64,000 nucleotides of DNA from positions 806,001 to 870,000 of the forward strand of contig JACEHZ010000207.1 in NCBI GenBank assembly GCA_017893485.1. The letters are read 5' to 3'. The DNA comes from Hemerocallis citrina. Lineage: Eukaryota; Streptophyta; Magnoliopsida; Asparagales; Asphodelaceae. Every line of letters begins with the position of its first letter. The stretch's first letter is position 1. A program made the position numbers and the translations under genes. Below the pieces are notes generated by a model. The model saw nothing but the letters and a program-made list of their open reading frames with translations. It did not search any database and had not been told where the DNA came from. This document shows positions 22,481 to 35,150 of the stretch, piece after piece.

Positions 22481-22900
22481 GAAGGCAGCAAGAGCGTATC
22501 GCAGGACCTGATCACCCTTTCATTGTTTGCTGCCAAATACAAAATTACAACCCATTTCCAGATGTGCCACATCAGCGTTTTCTTTTATCTGTCGATGGAG
22601 TGGGTGTCCATGTAGGACGAAGTGGCTGAAGGATGAGCGACGGTCGTGGACGAGGGTCAATCGTAATTTTAATTATAATTGATTATCTATTCTAGACTAA
22701 TTAAAATATAATTCCCGATTTTATTTCCCCGTTGTTAATGAAATTTATTATGTGCCAATAAGAGGTTGTAATGTAGGGAAAATTGAGAGTGGATAAGAGG
22801 GTTCTCCTTCATTTGCCCTGGATTTGCATATTCCTTTCTTCAACCTTGAATAATGAGAAGATTAGTGTTTTAGAGGAAGAGGAATTAAATGAAGTGTGTA
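22481..22900. other. No gene seen; probable 5' flank or leader of the L1 element
   Basis: The sequence is AT-rich with no supported feature. The start of the L1 element could not be fixed by a target duplication. Confidence 0.35.
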
Positions 22901-22973
22901 TCAAAGTCTCCCTCATTAGAGGAAGAGCGTCCTAAACCTCGGAAAGCATTCAAGGGGAGAAGAAGAGCACGCC

Positions 22974-24700
22974 ATGACTAAGCATAGGAGAGAAGAGAAG
23001 CCGGAGAGGAACGTGAGCAAGAGGGAAGATGGCAGTGCATACTACGGCGTCTCGAATAGGTCGAGAAGTCACTCAGTACAGAGGCCTCATCGTTCATTCT
23101 ATAGAGGGATTGCGAGTGAGAAGAGTGGACATGGAGAGGAAAGAGTAAGGGAGAAGGCGACGAGGCTCGGATCGCCAAGTTCGGACGAAGATGATCGACG
23201 CCATTCAGAACGGCAGTGCAGGTCTTATGTTGAGGTGGTTAGGGGTTCGGAGAGGAAGTCATCGCCCGTCCAGAGCCGACCAAGGAAGACATCACTGGCG
23301 CCGACAGATAAGAAAACGAAGAATGACGAGGAAGGCGAATGGGTTCTCGTCCGCCCTCGAAACCTGATCAAAGCGAAAAAGCGTCAGATCAGAGAGGACT
23401 CGGAGTCGGCGGATTCAGGGCAATAATGTCACAAGTGTGCTCAGAGGGGGCACACGATCACGAGATGCGTCAATGACTGGTTCTGCTACACTTGCCGACA
23501 TTCAGGACACATCTCCAAAGATTGTCCAAAGTCCAAGCATCCAGCGGCGTAGACGGTTGCAGCTCCGGGGCTAGCGATGCCTACTAAGTCCAACAACAGC
23601 AAAACTCAAGATAGCTTTGCAGGGGGAAGGAAGAAGATCAAAACTCTAATCACTCCTACTCTGCTTATGGCAGATTTCGAGCGGAGGTTTCGCATGTGTG
23701 TAGTCATTAAGGTGCAAAGTAGGAACCCATCTTCTGAAGAGATCGAGAGCTTGTTATATGCTAACACAATCGTAGTTACTAACCTGTCTTAGAGAGTTCA
23801 ACGTCTCAACGCCAACAGTTTCTTCGTTCACTGCGACGACGATGTTAGATTGAAGGAGGTGTTAGGTAAAAGAGGAATGGGAACAGATGATTTTTATGTG
23901 ACGTTCTCGCACTGGTCCAATAAGTTCGGAGCGTTGAAGGTTAACGAGATGCAGACGCCATGACTCTTCAATTTTCCATTTCATTGCTGGATTTGTTCGG
24001 GGTTTCAAAATCTAATTTGTGTGTTTGGTTTTCTTGTTGAAGTCGGCAGAAGTACCTCAACTCAAGAACGGAGAGAGTTCGCTCGTATTAAAGTTGGAAT
24101 CGAAAACAAAGATGACATTCCTTTCTTGATCCAAGCGGAGGTTGAAATGGAGTTTTACGACGTCTTAGTGGTCGTAGAGAATAAAAAAAACGTCTTGTTT
24201 GGGAAGGTGTCCACGTTAGAAGATGAAGAATTTTCGGATGGGGGGGAAAATTTGAAGGGGCTGAAGGAGGACGATGAGGGGGGGGGCATTGGATCGAAGA
24301 GGAAAGGATCTGGAACGTCTCATCTGCTTAATTCAAATTGATGCTTTGGATGACGAAAGGCAGGCTAATCCTACGACTGTAACGATTCTGCAGTGCGATG
24401 GGAAAGATGAGGTCTTGACAGCGAAAAGACAGCTCAGAGGGGCGACAAAGATGTTGGCACAGTGTTGCTGAGTCGAAAATCCGGTATTTTAAAGCGGTCA
24501 TTTATTGCGGTTAATGAGAAGGGCGCACACAGCTCAAGAGACCCAGGGTTTTCCTTACTGTCTAAAGAAGAGCTACAGGAGTCCATTCAAAGAGCTCTAG
24601 AAGTTTTGGCGCGCAACGGAGTTTTCGGAAGTAATGGGCTAGCTTTGGTTTATCATGGGCCCATTGCTGAGTCAGCCCATTACTCTCGTTGAGCAGCAGA
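22974..24700 (+). pseudogene. L1 ORF1 (nucleic-acid binding, zinc knuckles), decayed
   Basis: Open from ATG 22,974 for 150 codons with an Arg/Ser/Glu-rich basic region (EGEWVLVRPRNLIKAKKR). An in-frame TAA follows, directly before two CCHC knuckles: CHKCAQRGHTITRC (about 23,429-23,470) and CYTCRHSGHISKDC (about 23,485-23,530). A DUF4283-like region follows in broken frames (SLLYANTIVVTNLS, then IENKDDIPFLIQAEVEMEFYD at about 24,090-24,170). ORF1 proteins bind the LINE RNA. At least five stops or shifts make this copy inactive. Short homopolymers (for example G runs near 24,241 and 24,280) mark some of the slips. Confidence 0.75.
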
Positions 24701-25399
24701 TAGGGTCTAGGCAGTTGGAAAACAATCGGTTGAGTCGAGCATAGGTTCGGGAGAAGAGGTACCGGTAAGAATTTAGCAATCAGAGGGGAGAGATACGAAG
24801 CATAGTGAGAGGATAGAGAGGGACGCAGTTAATAAAGGGATAGAGGATGAAATGGAGGAGGGCCACTTGGAGTATACATTGGAGCAGAGGATCGTTAATG
24901 CACACATTGATTCAACGGACGGGAGAATAGAAGCACTAGATGGAATACAAAATGGAGGAAGTCCGTACGATTCAAAGCACGAAAGGTGGGCTATGCAGGT
25001 TTGAGAATTGGCAGGAGATGGTTTGGGGGAAAGTTCGAGGGCAAGTGTCTACAGGAACACGATAGAATATAAACGAAAAAGCAAAAGGCAGATGGATAAA
25101 TGGGGATCGAATGGACCGAGGGAAGATGATTTGATTAAGGCTGCGGCAAAGAAGAAGGAACCAGTTTCGACATTTCGAGGTATCTCCTCAACCAATTCTT
25201 CAGTCCTAAATTTATTAAATGATGATTCTCTCATATACTTTGCTAGTCTTTACGGTCTAGCCATGGGGTCCAATAGAGAAGAGCAATTATATCACGTTAA
25301 CATTATTAGAGGGGAGAGTTATCGAAGGGACGTTTAATGCGGATGTCCGTATCAGCATTTAGAGTATAGGGGGTGGGATTCACCAGTCTTAATGCTATA

Positions 25400-25584
25400 C
25401 ATATTTTGGATTGTTAGGGGGATGCGTCAGAAATATATATAAAAAAGACTCATTAGTGACACTATCGTTAGAAACAGGCCAAGTATTTGTGCCTTTCAGG
25501 AGACTAAGGGTGGAATTTCTGACTAGGAAGAGTTTCAAAGCATTAAGGGTATAGGATCTTTCGATTGGAGGTTCAAACCTTCAA
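25400..25584 (+). pseudogene. L1 endonuclease, N-terminal fragment
   Basis: Translation near 25,475-25,510 gives PSICAFQETKGG, the conserved catalytic-Glu segment of AP-type LINE endonucleases (Q.T). The frame carries a stop (after GGIS) and is cut at 25,585 by the solo LTR. It resumes at 29,222. Confidence 0.7.
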
Positions 25585-26555
25585 GAGGATATAACACCCC
25601 GCAAAATTGGAAATGACAATTTTGCCCATCGTGTGTTACGCACGTGTATTTTGTAACGTACTTCAATACGTATTTTGGATTCCAACTATTTATGCAATTC
25701 CCGCCTTCTCAAAATTATTTTTATCTTATTTGAGTCAACTCAAATATAAATTCCAATCTCTGTGTTTTTACGTGCTTTATACGTGTTATCAAGGCACGTA
25801 TCGATTACGTATTTTCCACAGCTATGTGTAGTATTTTCTATGTGTTACAATTATTTCTTTCTATCGTGTTTAAATTTCTTTTATAAACGGAAGTTCATTT
25901 TTCTCCTATTTCGATTTAAACACTTTTATACGTGCGGTGCACGTGTTTTCTATGTACGTAGTGATTATGTTGTGCAATATATAAAAATAATAAAATATAT
26001 TTTTCTTATATTGTATTTCAATTATTTATGAACATTTTCCGTTGATAAAGTCGATTTTGTATTTTGATATTTTACGTATGGCGCACGTGTTTGCAGTGCA
26101 CGTATTTAGGCGTATTCGTTTTCAAAATAAATTTTTGAAGTGTGCTTGTGTCTATTTTATTCATGCCTGAAAACTATAATTTTTAATTAAACTAATTTTA
26201 TATGCATCTTATATATTATATACATGTGTTTTAAATTAAATAAATAATTAATTTTTGTGAAGTGTACACAAAGCACGTGCACGTGCACGTGCACACATGC
26301 AATGTGCACACTAAAAAAATGACAACTGGCTATTTTGGAATGGAGGGAAAAAATGAATGTTTTGAAATTTAGGAGTGGAGTTAGTGGCTTAAGTGGAGAG
26401 TAGTTAATATAACCAATTAATTAAAACCTATACATACCTCCTAATATTCACTCTCCTCCTTCCCCTCCTTCTTTCCTTCTCTATCAGATCCGAAAACCCC
26501 TTCTCGGCAAGTCCATGTTGCTTCTCCACCTACTCACCTTTATACACATATATTA

Positions 26556-26601
<46 letters not shown>

Positions 26602-27364
26602 TAGGTATATGAAAATGAGAAAAGGAGATGTTGTTTGTCCTTGCTGCCGAAATGGGGTGGGGAATGCTTGCCTTGGTCTGTGGATTTCGAGGCGGAGTGA
26701 GACTCCTTTTGGAGCTCAATTACTAAAAAATTATATTTCTTGGGTGGGTGTTTCTTAAATTTTTCTAATTTTAGGAGTAGGTTGCATGCCAGTTGATATA
26801 TAATTTAATTGTTAAATTTTGATTGGTATGTTAAATGTAGATTGCATAATCTTGATATAATTGTGTTATGATGTATTGAAATAATATTGTGAATCATATA
26901 AATGGCTAGAACTCTTGTTGAATTAGAAAGAGAAATATTTATTGTTGGAATGAAAATTTATGCTTGGTAGAATGTTTTTACAATAGTCAAAATAATGTAA
27001 CATGTATGAAAATAGTTTTAAAATGCTAGTATAGTGAAGAAATAGAGAATTAATCTCACTAGTATATATTTTATGAGTATAAGAATTTTTATGAAGAAGT
27101 TTTTGATGAGAGACAACACTTTATTTGAAAATTGATAATATGTGTTCTCTAATACAATTTGAGAGGAAACTTTTTGTTACATTGTCAAAAATGAGAATTT
27201 TATAAAGTTTGAATATATATGCTATAATGTATTTTGATAGCAGAACACATTCTGGAAAAAGCTTTAGATTCTGAATAAGTACAAATTGATTGAAATATCG
27301 AGTTTATTAAAGGAAGAATTAAATATAGTATGATTCATACAAAAAGTAATCAACCAGACTTGAA

Positions 27365-27650
27365 TCGTTTAGTCACTCAGGACCCAGTGGTCTACGGGTG
27401 TGCTTTGGGACTGTTATAGTAGTAGAGCAGGGGTGTTGGTCTAGGGTTCGAGTCTTGCAAGGGACTCTGTTTTACTGAAAATTTGATTTTTAATTAAATC
27501 CCGAAAACCATACTTTAAATATAAACTGAGTTCTTTTTATATCAGTTAGTCACTCATGACCAATTGGTCGTTGAGTGTGCTTTGGGTCTGTTACTGTTCA
27601 TGGGCGGGGGTATTTGGCCTGGGTTCGAATCCGACCCTTGCCACTTTGTT
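27365..27650 (+). repeat. Two direct tRNA-like modules inside the solo LTR
   Basis: Two units about 165 bp apart share TTAGTCACTCA, then GACC, GTGTGCTTTGGG, GTCTGTTA-type text, and end in box B-like GGTTCGAGTC (27,448-27,457) and GGTTCGAATCC (about 27,621-27,631). The box-B match and the pairing are clear. Box A is weak and no full cloverleaf was built. They may be SINE or tRNA relics, or an LTR-internal promoter duplication. Confidence 0.5.
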
Positions 27651-28369
27651 TGTGGTTTTGATCTTTTTTACATATTATGATTTTTTTTTTAGTAATTAAG
27701 AGTTTTTAAGAGAAATAAAATTTGGGAAAATTTCTATTATTCTTCTAAAATTGTTTAGACTTTATAAAAATTATTTCTACAATGTTTTGATATATTTTGT
27801 GAGAATTGGAAGTGGATATCATAATAAAACTATGGGATGAAGAACTCGATAATTTTTCTTAAAATGTGGCTTTTGTATAATTAAAGAAAAAGATGAAAAT
27901 TTGGAATGCAATTAGATTTCTTCTCTTGGAGATTTTATGGTTATTAACATTTGATTAAGAGAACAATTGATTTTGCACACAATGCTATAAGTGATTAAAT
28001 TGATAAAGAAGTTGAAGTAAGTTGCTTTTGTTTAAGATTTTAGAGAAATGATTATGAAAAATAGGTTGTGATAAAGAAAAAAAGATGAGAAAGATATTGT
28101 GAATAAAGAAATGAATTATTTTGATGAGGTTAGATGTAACCTTTGTGGTCTCAGTTGAGACGGATGTTATTCTAGGGTGAGCGAGGCCCAGATTACCAGC
28201 AGTTGAAATTATGAATTTGAGAAGTAACTAGTTGGGTTGACTGTCTCAGTGTTTGTTTAAGACCGGTGGTTAAGCTAAACTCTAGTTCTTAATGATCACA
28301 ACTTAAACTTAAGGATAAGGCACTAGTTGGTGATATGAAGAAATGAGTGCAAACACGAGTTATGGACTC

Positions 28370-28640
28370 TAGAATGATCCTTGGAGAGAGACGGTCCCCA
28401 GTATTTCGGGACGATGGACGTAAGGGTAACAAAATGATCCACGGAGTGGGAACGATCTCCAGTATTCCGGGACGAGAGCGACGCTCATGGGATGCTTGTG
28501 CAATGAGGGCTACAGAATGACCCGCGGGATGAGACAATCCCCAGTATTCCGGGACAATGGACGTAAGGGCCACAGAATGATCCACGGAGAGGGATTGGTC
28601 TCCAGTATTCCAAGGGCGAGAGCCAATACTTGCAAAGTGT
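28370..28640 (+). repeat. Tandem repeat block in the solo LTR (about 75 bp, four units)
   Basis: Four units share AATGATCC(A/T)(C/T)GGAG, then a variable stretch, then CTCCAGTATTCCGGGACGA-like text. Units alternate between two versions, so the higher-order period is about 180 bp. Confidence 0.75.
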
Positions 28641-29221
28641 TTAAATCTTGTAGTAGTTATCGTAGTAGGTTGCATGGCGAGGGATCTAACCCTATAATGT
28701 GGAGTACGTAGGTACTTGCCCTCGGACCTATGTAGTATGGGATGCATAGAATCCGAACAAGTATGCATTAGTGTCATCCTAGCATAGACATCTGCATTAG
28801 GCATTAAGTCATTGCATACACTGACATGATTAGGATAGTCACTCTTTTACACTTTGTTTGCATTCAAGTTTGTGTTGGTTAAAGTATTAAAGAATCGTTA
28901 TACTTTCTGCTAGCGAGGATGGTCGTGTACAATATTTCGGCAGTTGTAAGCAACTGACGTACCCACAGTTTTATATGCAGGACTTAGAATTTACAATAAG
29001 ATATAAAGATGAATTTGTTGCTGATGATTACTTAAATGCTAAAGTTGTTACAATTGTACATTTATCATTGTTGTATTTTATTTATTCCGCTGCGTATTGA
29101 TGTAAAAGACTATGTTGTAATAAAAGTTTTAAATTTCTTGTAAAATTTTACGAAGTGAAGTGTAAAGATCCTATGGAACTTCGAATTCAGGCTTATTTGG
29201 AATTCGGGGTGTTGCAGAGGG

Positions 29222-29987
29222 TACTCTGGAGGTATTGCCATCAGAGTCGACCCTAGATTGTTTGAGATTATAGAGGATATAGCGGGTCTTTTCAGTCATG
29301 GTGGTCATCAGACGTCAAAGCGATAACTGGGTTCATACGGTTATTTCAGTGTACGGGCCTGACGAGCCGAATCAAATGAGTTTATTTTGGAATGAGCTTA
29401 AGGATATTAGAAGTAGATGAAGGGGTCCCTAGGTTGTAAGAGGATATTTCAACATCACTAGATTTCTGCACGAACACAGAGGGAGAGGAGCGTCAAGGAA
29501 CGATAGAGACCAGTTCAACTCAGTCATCAACGAATTAGACTTATTGGAGATCCAAGCGAGGAATAGGAAGTTCACTTGGACGAACCTGCAAGCTGTTCCC
29601 ATATTGGCAAAATTGGATAGAAAATTTGTGACATCTGAATGGGAGGATAAATTTCCTTTAGCTAAGATTAAAGCCTTGGTCAGGTTCACGTCGGATCATA
29701 CTCCGCTAGCCCTGGATTGTGGGGAAGGAGAGAGTTCGAATCGATTTCAGTTCCGATTTGAGAAAGCTTGGATGTTTTGTGAAGGAAGCCCTAAGGTTAT
29801 CAAAGAGTCTTGGAACGCTACCACGACATTGACATCTGTGTTTGGATGCTGGATTGAGAAGCTTAAGAGATTAAGAAATAGATTGAAACAGTGGGCAAAG
29901 ACAGAATTTGGTCAGAACCAAAGGATGAAAGATGATATTGGAGGAAGGGTTCACAAGCTGGAACTTATAGAGGAGGAAGAGATTTAA
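29222..29987 (+). pseudogene. L1 endonuclease, main part
   Basis: It resumes with YSGGIAIRV and runs through FSVYGPDEPNQMSLFWNEL to LVRFTSDHTPLALDC. The C-terminal SDH motif with catalytic His is kept. The usual GDFN is GYFN (the catalytic Asp changed to Tyr) in VRGYFNITRF near 29,437-29,466. Stops occur at about 29,322 and 29,417. It would nick target DNA in an active element; this copy cannot. Confidence 0.8.
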
Positions 29988-29992
29988 TAGAG

Positions 29993-32236
29993 GTGGAATT
30001 CGACGAGCTACGTAAGAATAGACAAGAGATACTTCAAATTGAAAATATAGAGGAACAATACTTGACACAACATTCTAGGATTCAATGGTTAGAGGAAGGA
30101 GATTCCAACACAAAATTCTTCCATAGGATTGCTAACGGAAGAAGGCAATGTAATAATATCTCTGGGTTACAGGTGGACGGAGATTGGTGCGAAAACGAAG
30201 ACAGAATCACGCAGCATATTAATGAGAAGGACAAGGAGCTGTTGGGCAAAAGAAGAGAACATAGATGTAAATTGAATCAGGATATGTGGATAGCAACGAG
30301 GCTTAATGGAAGCGACAGCATCGAGAGCAAGTTCAGCGAAGATGAAGTCCTAGCTGCAATCAAGAGTCTGGGGCAGGGCAAGGCGCCGGGGCCGGATGGA
30401 TTGTCGCTTTTCTTCTATAGATTATATTGGAAAGTTATTAAAGCACACTTCATGCGCATCGTTCATGAATTCTATAATCGCGACGCTGATTTGGGTAGGC
30501 TCAACTATGCGAACATTGTATTGATTCCTAAGAAATCTGAAATAAAGGAGGTCGGAGACTTAAGGCTTATCAGTCTGCTAAACGGGTCTTTTAAAATCAT
30601 CTCCAAAGTATTGGCTAACAGACTATGTCCACGGCTAAATGATATTGTTGGTGACGCGCATAGCAGATTTATTAAGGGAAGAGACATTATGGACAATGTA
30701 GCTTCGGCCCATGAAGTCGTTTTCAGAGGATGCAAAGATAAAACGGATGGTTTTCTATTCAAAGTGGACTTTCAAAAAGCATACGATACGGTAGAATGTG
30801 ATTGCGTGGATGAGGTGTTACTGCTAAAAGGTTTCGGGGAAAGGTGGAGGAGATGGATTCAGCAGTGTGTCAGAGGAGAAAAATCGTCTCTTATTATCAA
30901 CGGAGCGCTGGGAAAAGAAATCAAATGTAAAAGGGAGCTAAGACAAGGAGATCCATTGTCATCGTTATTGTTTGCCATTGTTGCCGACGGTCTAGCATAG
31001 ATGATCGCAAATGGCAGAAGGGAGAAAGTCATTCAAGGCATCAAAGTAAAAGGTATCCCTGAAGTTATCTCCATCCTTCAGTACGCTGATGATACATTGC
31101 TGTTCGGATCTGCGTCAAAGGATGATATCATAGCAATGGGTACGGTACTGAGATGCTTCGAGGCTTGGTCGGGAATGAAGGTCAATTTCAACAAGAGCTG
31201 TATTATTCCGCTAAGCGACAACTGCTCCATTCCCATCAGTTCTATCCAGCAATTGTTAGGCTGCAATAAGGGAGAATTTCCCTTATTTATTTGGGGATTC
31301 CTATTAGATCGGGGAAACTTACAAGGGACGATTGGCAACCTTTAAACGAAAAGATCGAGAAAATATTAGCTGGGTGGAAAAGGAGCATGCTGACGTTAAG
31401 AGGAAGGATTACTCTTCTCAATTCAGTTATTAACAACATTCCTGATTACCTAATGTCTATATACGAATTGCTTGGTTGGGTAATTAACAGAATTGACAAA
31501 GTAGAAGGAGATTCCTCTGGAAAGGGGCTGATGGGGGAGGAAAAGGGATAAACCTCTTCAGCTGGGGGAGAGTTTGCAAAAGGAAAAAGTTCGAGGGCCT
31601 GGGAACCGTCAATCTTAGAGATATGAACAAAGCAATGCTCAGTAAATGGTGGTGGAAGTTAGCTAACAGGCACAATAATTGGTGGTGTAAATCATTCATT
31701 AAGTATCGGGTGAGGAAGAAATTTAGATACGGGGGAAAAGCATCTATAGTAGAAATTCTTTCTTATGGAAGGGGTTTTTTTTTAAATGGGAGATATTTTC
31801 CACAGCAATACTGTCTGCAGGATAGGGAATGGCAGGAATATAAGATTCTGGAAGGATAAGTGGTGCAGAAACAATACTCTGATGAGACTTTTTCCGTCAG
31901 CAGCAAAAGCGGCCCTAAACACCAATACCTTGGTCAGTGACGTTTGGAGCAACAACAGGCTTAGGTTAGAAGTAAAGGACATCCTAGATCAAGAATCAAT
32001 CGATCAACTCCATAATTTAAGCAATTTCATTCATATTGAAAGGAGGTACACCCAAGAGGTTGAAGATGAAAGACGATGGATATTGGATCCCAGTTACAGA
32101 TTCATAGTATCTTCACTATACAAAAGGCTCAATGAAGGGGGAACAATAAATGAGATTGCTGACGTCATATGGCACATTAACGCTCCGACTAAAGTGAAAG
32201 TCTTCCTATGGTTGGTGGAAAACGATGCGATTTTAT
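29993..32236 (+). pseudogene. L1 reverse transcriptase
   Basis: The longest open stretch (29,993-31,000) contains WLEEGDSNTKFFH, KAPGPDGLSL and motif A FKVDFQKAYDTVECDC (Asp present), then RQGDPLSSLLFAIV. A TAG at 30,998-31,000 follows. The next stretch has QYADDTLLF (motif C Asp pair, 31,079-31,105) and WSGMKVNFNKS. Frame slips occur near 31,290, 31,550, 31,760 and 31,855. The last piece (31,786-32,236) reads through WRNNTLMRLF-like text to KVKVFLWLVENDAIL, where the second solo LTR interrupts it. Family is certain; the copy is dead. Confidence 0.88.
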
Positions 32237-32874
32237 TGTCACGCCCCGCTTCCCAAAAATATGGAATACGAGAACGTGACGAAGCCCAGCGAATGATTTT
32301 TTTCATCATCCATAAGCTGTAGGATCGACTCAGCATCAATCAAGAATATAACCAAATTTATATATAACCAAGCATGCATGAATAATTTATTAAGCAACAG
32401 AAAACAATTTAAGCAAGTAATAATATTCAAATAGTTTCCATGCCTGGATCAAGTGTAAACTCGGAAACAAGTCTTATACAGCAGAAGAAATAAATACCTT
32501 AAGGAAAACAACTATTTAAACAGGTCCTTGCTCCAAGCAAAACCTGAAATGTCTGCTCGCCAATTCCAGCAAGAAACTCATCTCCAAAGTCTGCTTAATA
32601 ATATAAACAGGGAAACAAAGGGGAAACAAGAGAAAATGCCCTTAGTGCAAGCTAGGGCCACAAATAGTGAAAACAAGTACAAGTATGGGGAACAGGAACT
32701 GGAATCAAGAATGTAACAGGGATACAACAAGTAGTGGGAACAACCAGAAATTAGCTAGTAAGGGCGGACTACTTAGTAAACAGGCTAGTTAACAACTACT
32801 AATGGTAAAACATATGTCAGGTGAACCTGTAGGGGTAACTAACATCAAGTATCATGTTTCATGTGTCAGGTTTC

Positions 32875-33380
32875 ACGTATCAAGTTTCATATTTCAAGTT
32901 ACAGGTGTCATGTTCAAGTTTCATGTATCAGATATCAGGTAACCAGGTAATCAGGTAACAGGATAATCAGGTAACAGGATAATCAGGCAACAGGATAATC
33001 ATGTATCAGGTATTAAGTTCAAGTCTTGTGTGATTACTATCTAGGTAGCACGACATGCATCCATCTTTTAACTACATGGTTGCTACAGTCAAAACAATTT
33101 CGTTTAGACCTAATAATGGAGTCTATAGGGCGGTGTACTCAGGTATCAAGTAACAGGTATCAGGCAGGCACGGTTCATGAATACGAATTAAATAACAGGT
33201 TCACGAAGCAAGTTCGTGAATACTAACAGTTTCAAGGACCACGCAGTGGTTCCATGAATACAACGGGTTCATGAGCCAAGTAACTGACTCCATGAATACA
33301 TCACATGCAACAGGTTCATGAGCCAAGTAACTGACTCCATGAATACTTCACGTACAACAGGTTCATGAACCGAGTACTGG
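32875..33380 (+). repeat. Two minisatellites inside the solo LTR
   Basis: About 32,935-33,005 repeats AATCAGG(T/C)AACAGGAT-type units. About 33,180-33,380 repeats a 40-50 bp unit with GGTTCATGA(G/A)CC(A/G)AGTA and GACTCCATGAATAC. The second block sits where the LARD LTRs carry an unrelated 22-bp/123-bp minisatellite. Confidence 0.75.
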
Positions 33381-35100
33381 GAAACACGGGCCCCCTTCTG
33401 AGTACACTTACCTATATTGTCCATTCTATAGTCTTTCCCTTAACCCCGGCTTGTTACACTTATTAACTCTTGTCAAGCAAGCATACATATGCGAAAAGTT
33501 GTAATTTAATTCTAGGAAAATTTGGGGATGTCCTATAGGGTGTCCAGCAACTACATATAAAGTTTGGGGTCAAATGCTCGCTGTTCACACAGCTAAATTA
33601 ATTTGCGAAATAAATGTACACAGCAGTTTTGCAAAACTGCGTCTACTGACACAGCTGCAGTATAACTGCCATAACTCCTAGACCGTAACTCCAAATTCAA
33701 ACATTTTGGAGTCTATCGATATCTACACATCCGGATCTACAATTTCTATTCAGGACTCGGGCCCAGATTCAAATGATAAAAGGGTCGAAACCGCAAAAGA
33801 ATATTCAGACAGCAACACCTAGAAATAATTTACTAATGTAGATTTCATGGGATAATGTCATTTGGTGTCTAAGTTGTTAAGTAGCATAGATACATAATCA
33901 TGGAGGTCAAAACAGCAACTAATAAATATTTTTCAAGTCATAATAGTTGCAAATTCGTCAAAATACTAAATATATATGTATCTACAAATTTTAGGGCTCC
34001 TTAATTCATATGTCCATGTGTTTCATGTGTTCAGGGGGGTAAAAGAGTCCAATTGATTATTATTTAATACGAGGAAGTTTTGTGACTCTTAGAATTGTGG
34101 GTTTGAAGGTTCAAAATTGATTTACAACGATATTTCAAAGGGGAGTCACAATCTAACTATTTGTAGTATTTCAAGGGTACTTGTACTAGAACAATAAAAA
34201 TGTACAAGGATACTTGCTTTAGATGATGATGATAAACTCCACTTGTATAAGAAATTTGGGTAGAAAATCCCGGAAAAAGTCCTCAAAAAGCGCGTGCAAA
34301 AATATACCAAAGATCGAGTTTTTCCCCCACACGCGATCGGCCCAAAACAGCAAACAGCGATCTGGGATTTGCTGCGCCAAAACACGGAACACCAAACCAG
34401 CGAATAGGATTGTGGCCTCGCACCGGATCCGATCGAAACAGCGGACAGCGGTTGTGGGATCCGCTGTGACGAAACACGGGACGGCGATCAGAGGGCACGA
34501 ATCTTGATGCGATCCATCGGCTGAGATTCGATCCCGCTCATCCGCATCTTCTTCCTTCGTTTTCTTCTTCGTCGAACAGGGCGCGAGTGAGAGAGGGGAC
34601 GCGACGCCGGCGATGGCTTCGATGTGGCGACGCGGCGGCGTGACTGCGACAGCCACGGAGGGCGGCGACGGCGGTGGGTGCTCCTCCGTTCGTGGGTTCG
34701 AGAGCAGGGGAGTGCGGAGGATGGTGGCGAGCTCTGTTCTCGAGTTCGAACAGAGGAGGTCCAATGGCAGGGGCTCGGGGTCTGGTCGCCGAGGAATTGC
34801 GACACAGGAGAGGCGGCGACGGAGGTGGGTGACGGAGGTCGAGGTGAGGTCGAAGTATGGTTAATGGCGAAAGTTGGGTTCGGAGGTTGAAGACGACGGG
34901 AGTTAGGGATTGGAAGAGTTGGGTTCGAGGATGAGACGACGTGGACGATGGGGGCAGGGACGATGGCGGAGCTGTGCTGTGGGAATGACGAGGCGACGGG
35001 GGTGGTCGAATGTGATAGTGAGGGTTAATGGAGGATCGAAATGGCGATGGGAAAGGAGAAGGATACGAGATGGGGAAGATGGTGAGCGGCGGAAAGATTA

Positions 35101-35150
35101 GGGGTTAAACAGTAAACCAGGGTTAGGGTTAGGGGTTAGGGTTTAAATAG
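35101..35150 (+). repeat. Telomere-like repeat patch in the solo LTR
   Basis: GGGTTAGGGTTAGGGGTTAG and GGGTTTAAATAG give several plant telomere-like units (TTTAGGG variants). The complementary CCCTAA patch is found at the matching place in the LARD LTRs (about 47,635-47,660 and 53,762-53,790). It is too short to be an interstitial telomere. Confidence 0.7.

Larger units (their letters stand above)
25590..29216. mobile_element. Solo LTR (3.6 kb), probably Ty3/gypsy
   Basis: It begins TATAACACCCCG (TGTAACACCCCG expected) and ends CGGGGTGTTGCA. The flanks are GAGGA (25,585-25,589) and GAGGG (29,217-29,221), a 5-bp target duplication with one change. Removing it restores the L1 endonuclease frame. 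No second LTR or internal region is present, so recombination left a single LTR. It contains a (TA)n run near 26,555-26,595, two tRNA-like modules (27,365-27,650) and a block of about 75-bp repeats (28,370-28,640). Long ACACCCC-type LTRs are usual in plant chromoviral Ty3/gypsy elements; the lineage is my inference. Confidence 0.85.

Noticed and set aside
25607..26031. Plus-strand open frames of 74 and 89 residues
   Set aside because: They are inside the 3.6-kb solo LTR and have no family features.
28289..28804. 171-residue minus-strand open frame
   Set aside because: It is a translation of the 75-bp tandem repeats in the solo LTR; the repeat units enter different frames.
34200..35100. Many open frames on both strands, up to 181 residues
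   Set aside because: They fall in the GC-rich part of a solo LTR; homologous LTRs at 47-48 and 54 kb do not preserve one common frame, and none matches a family.
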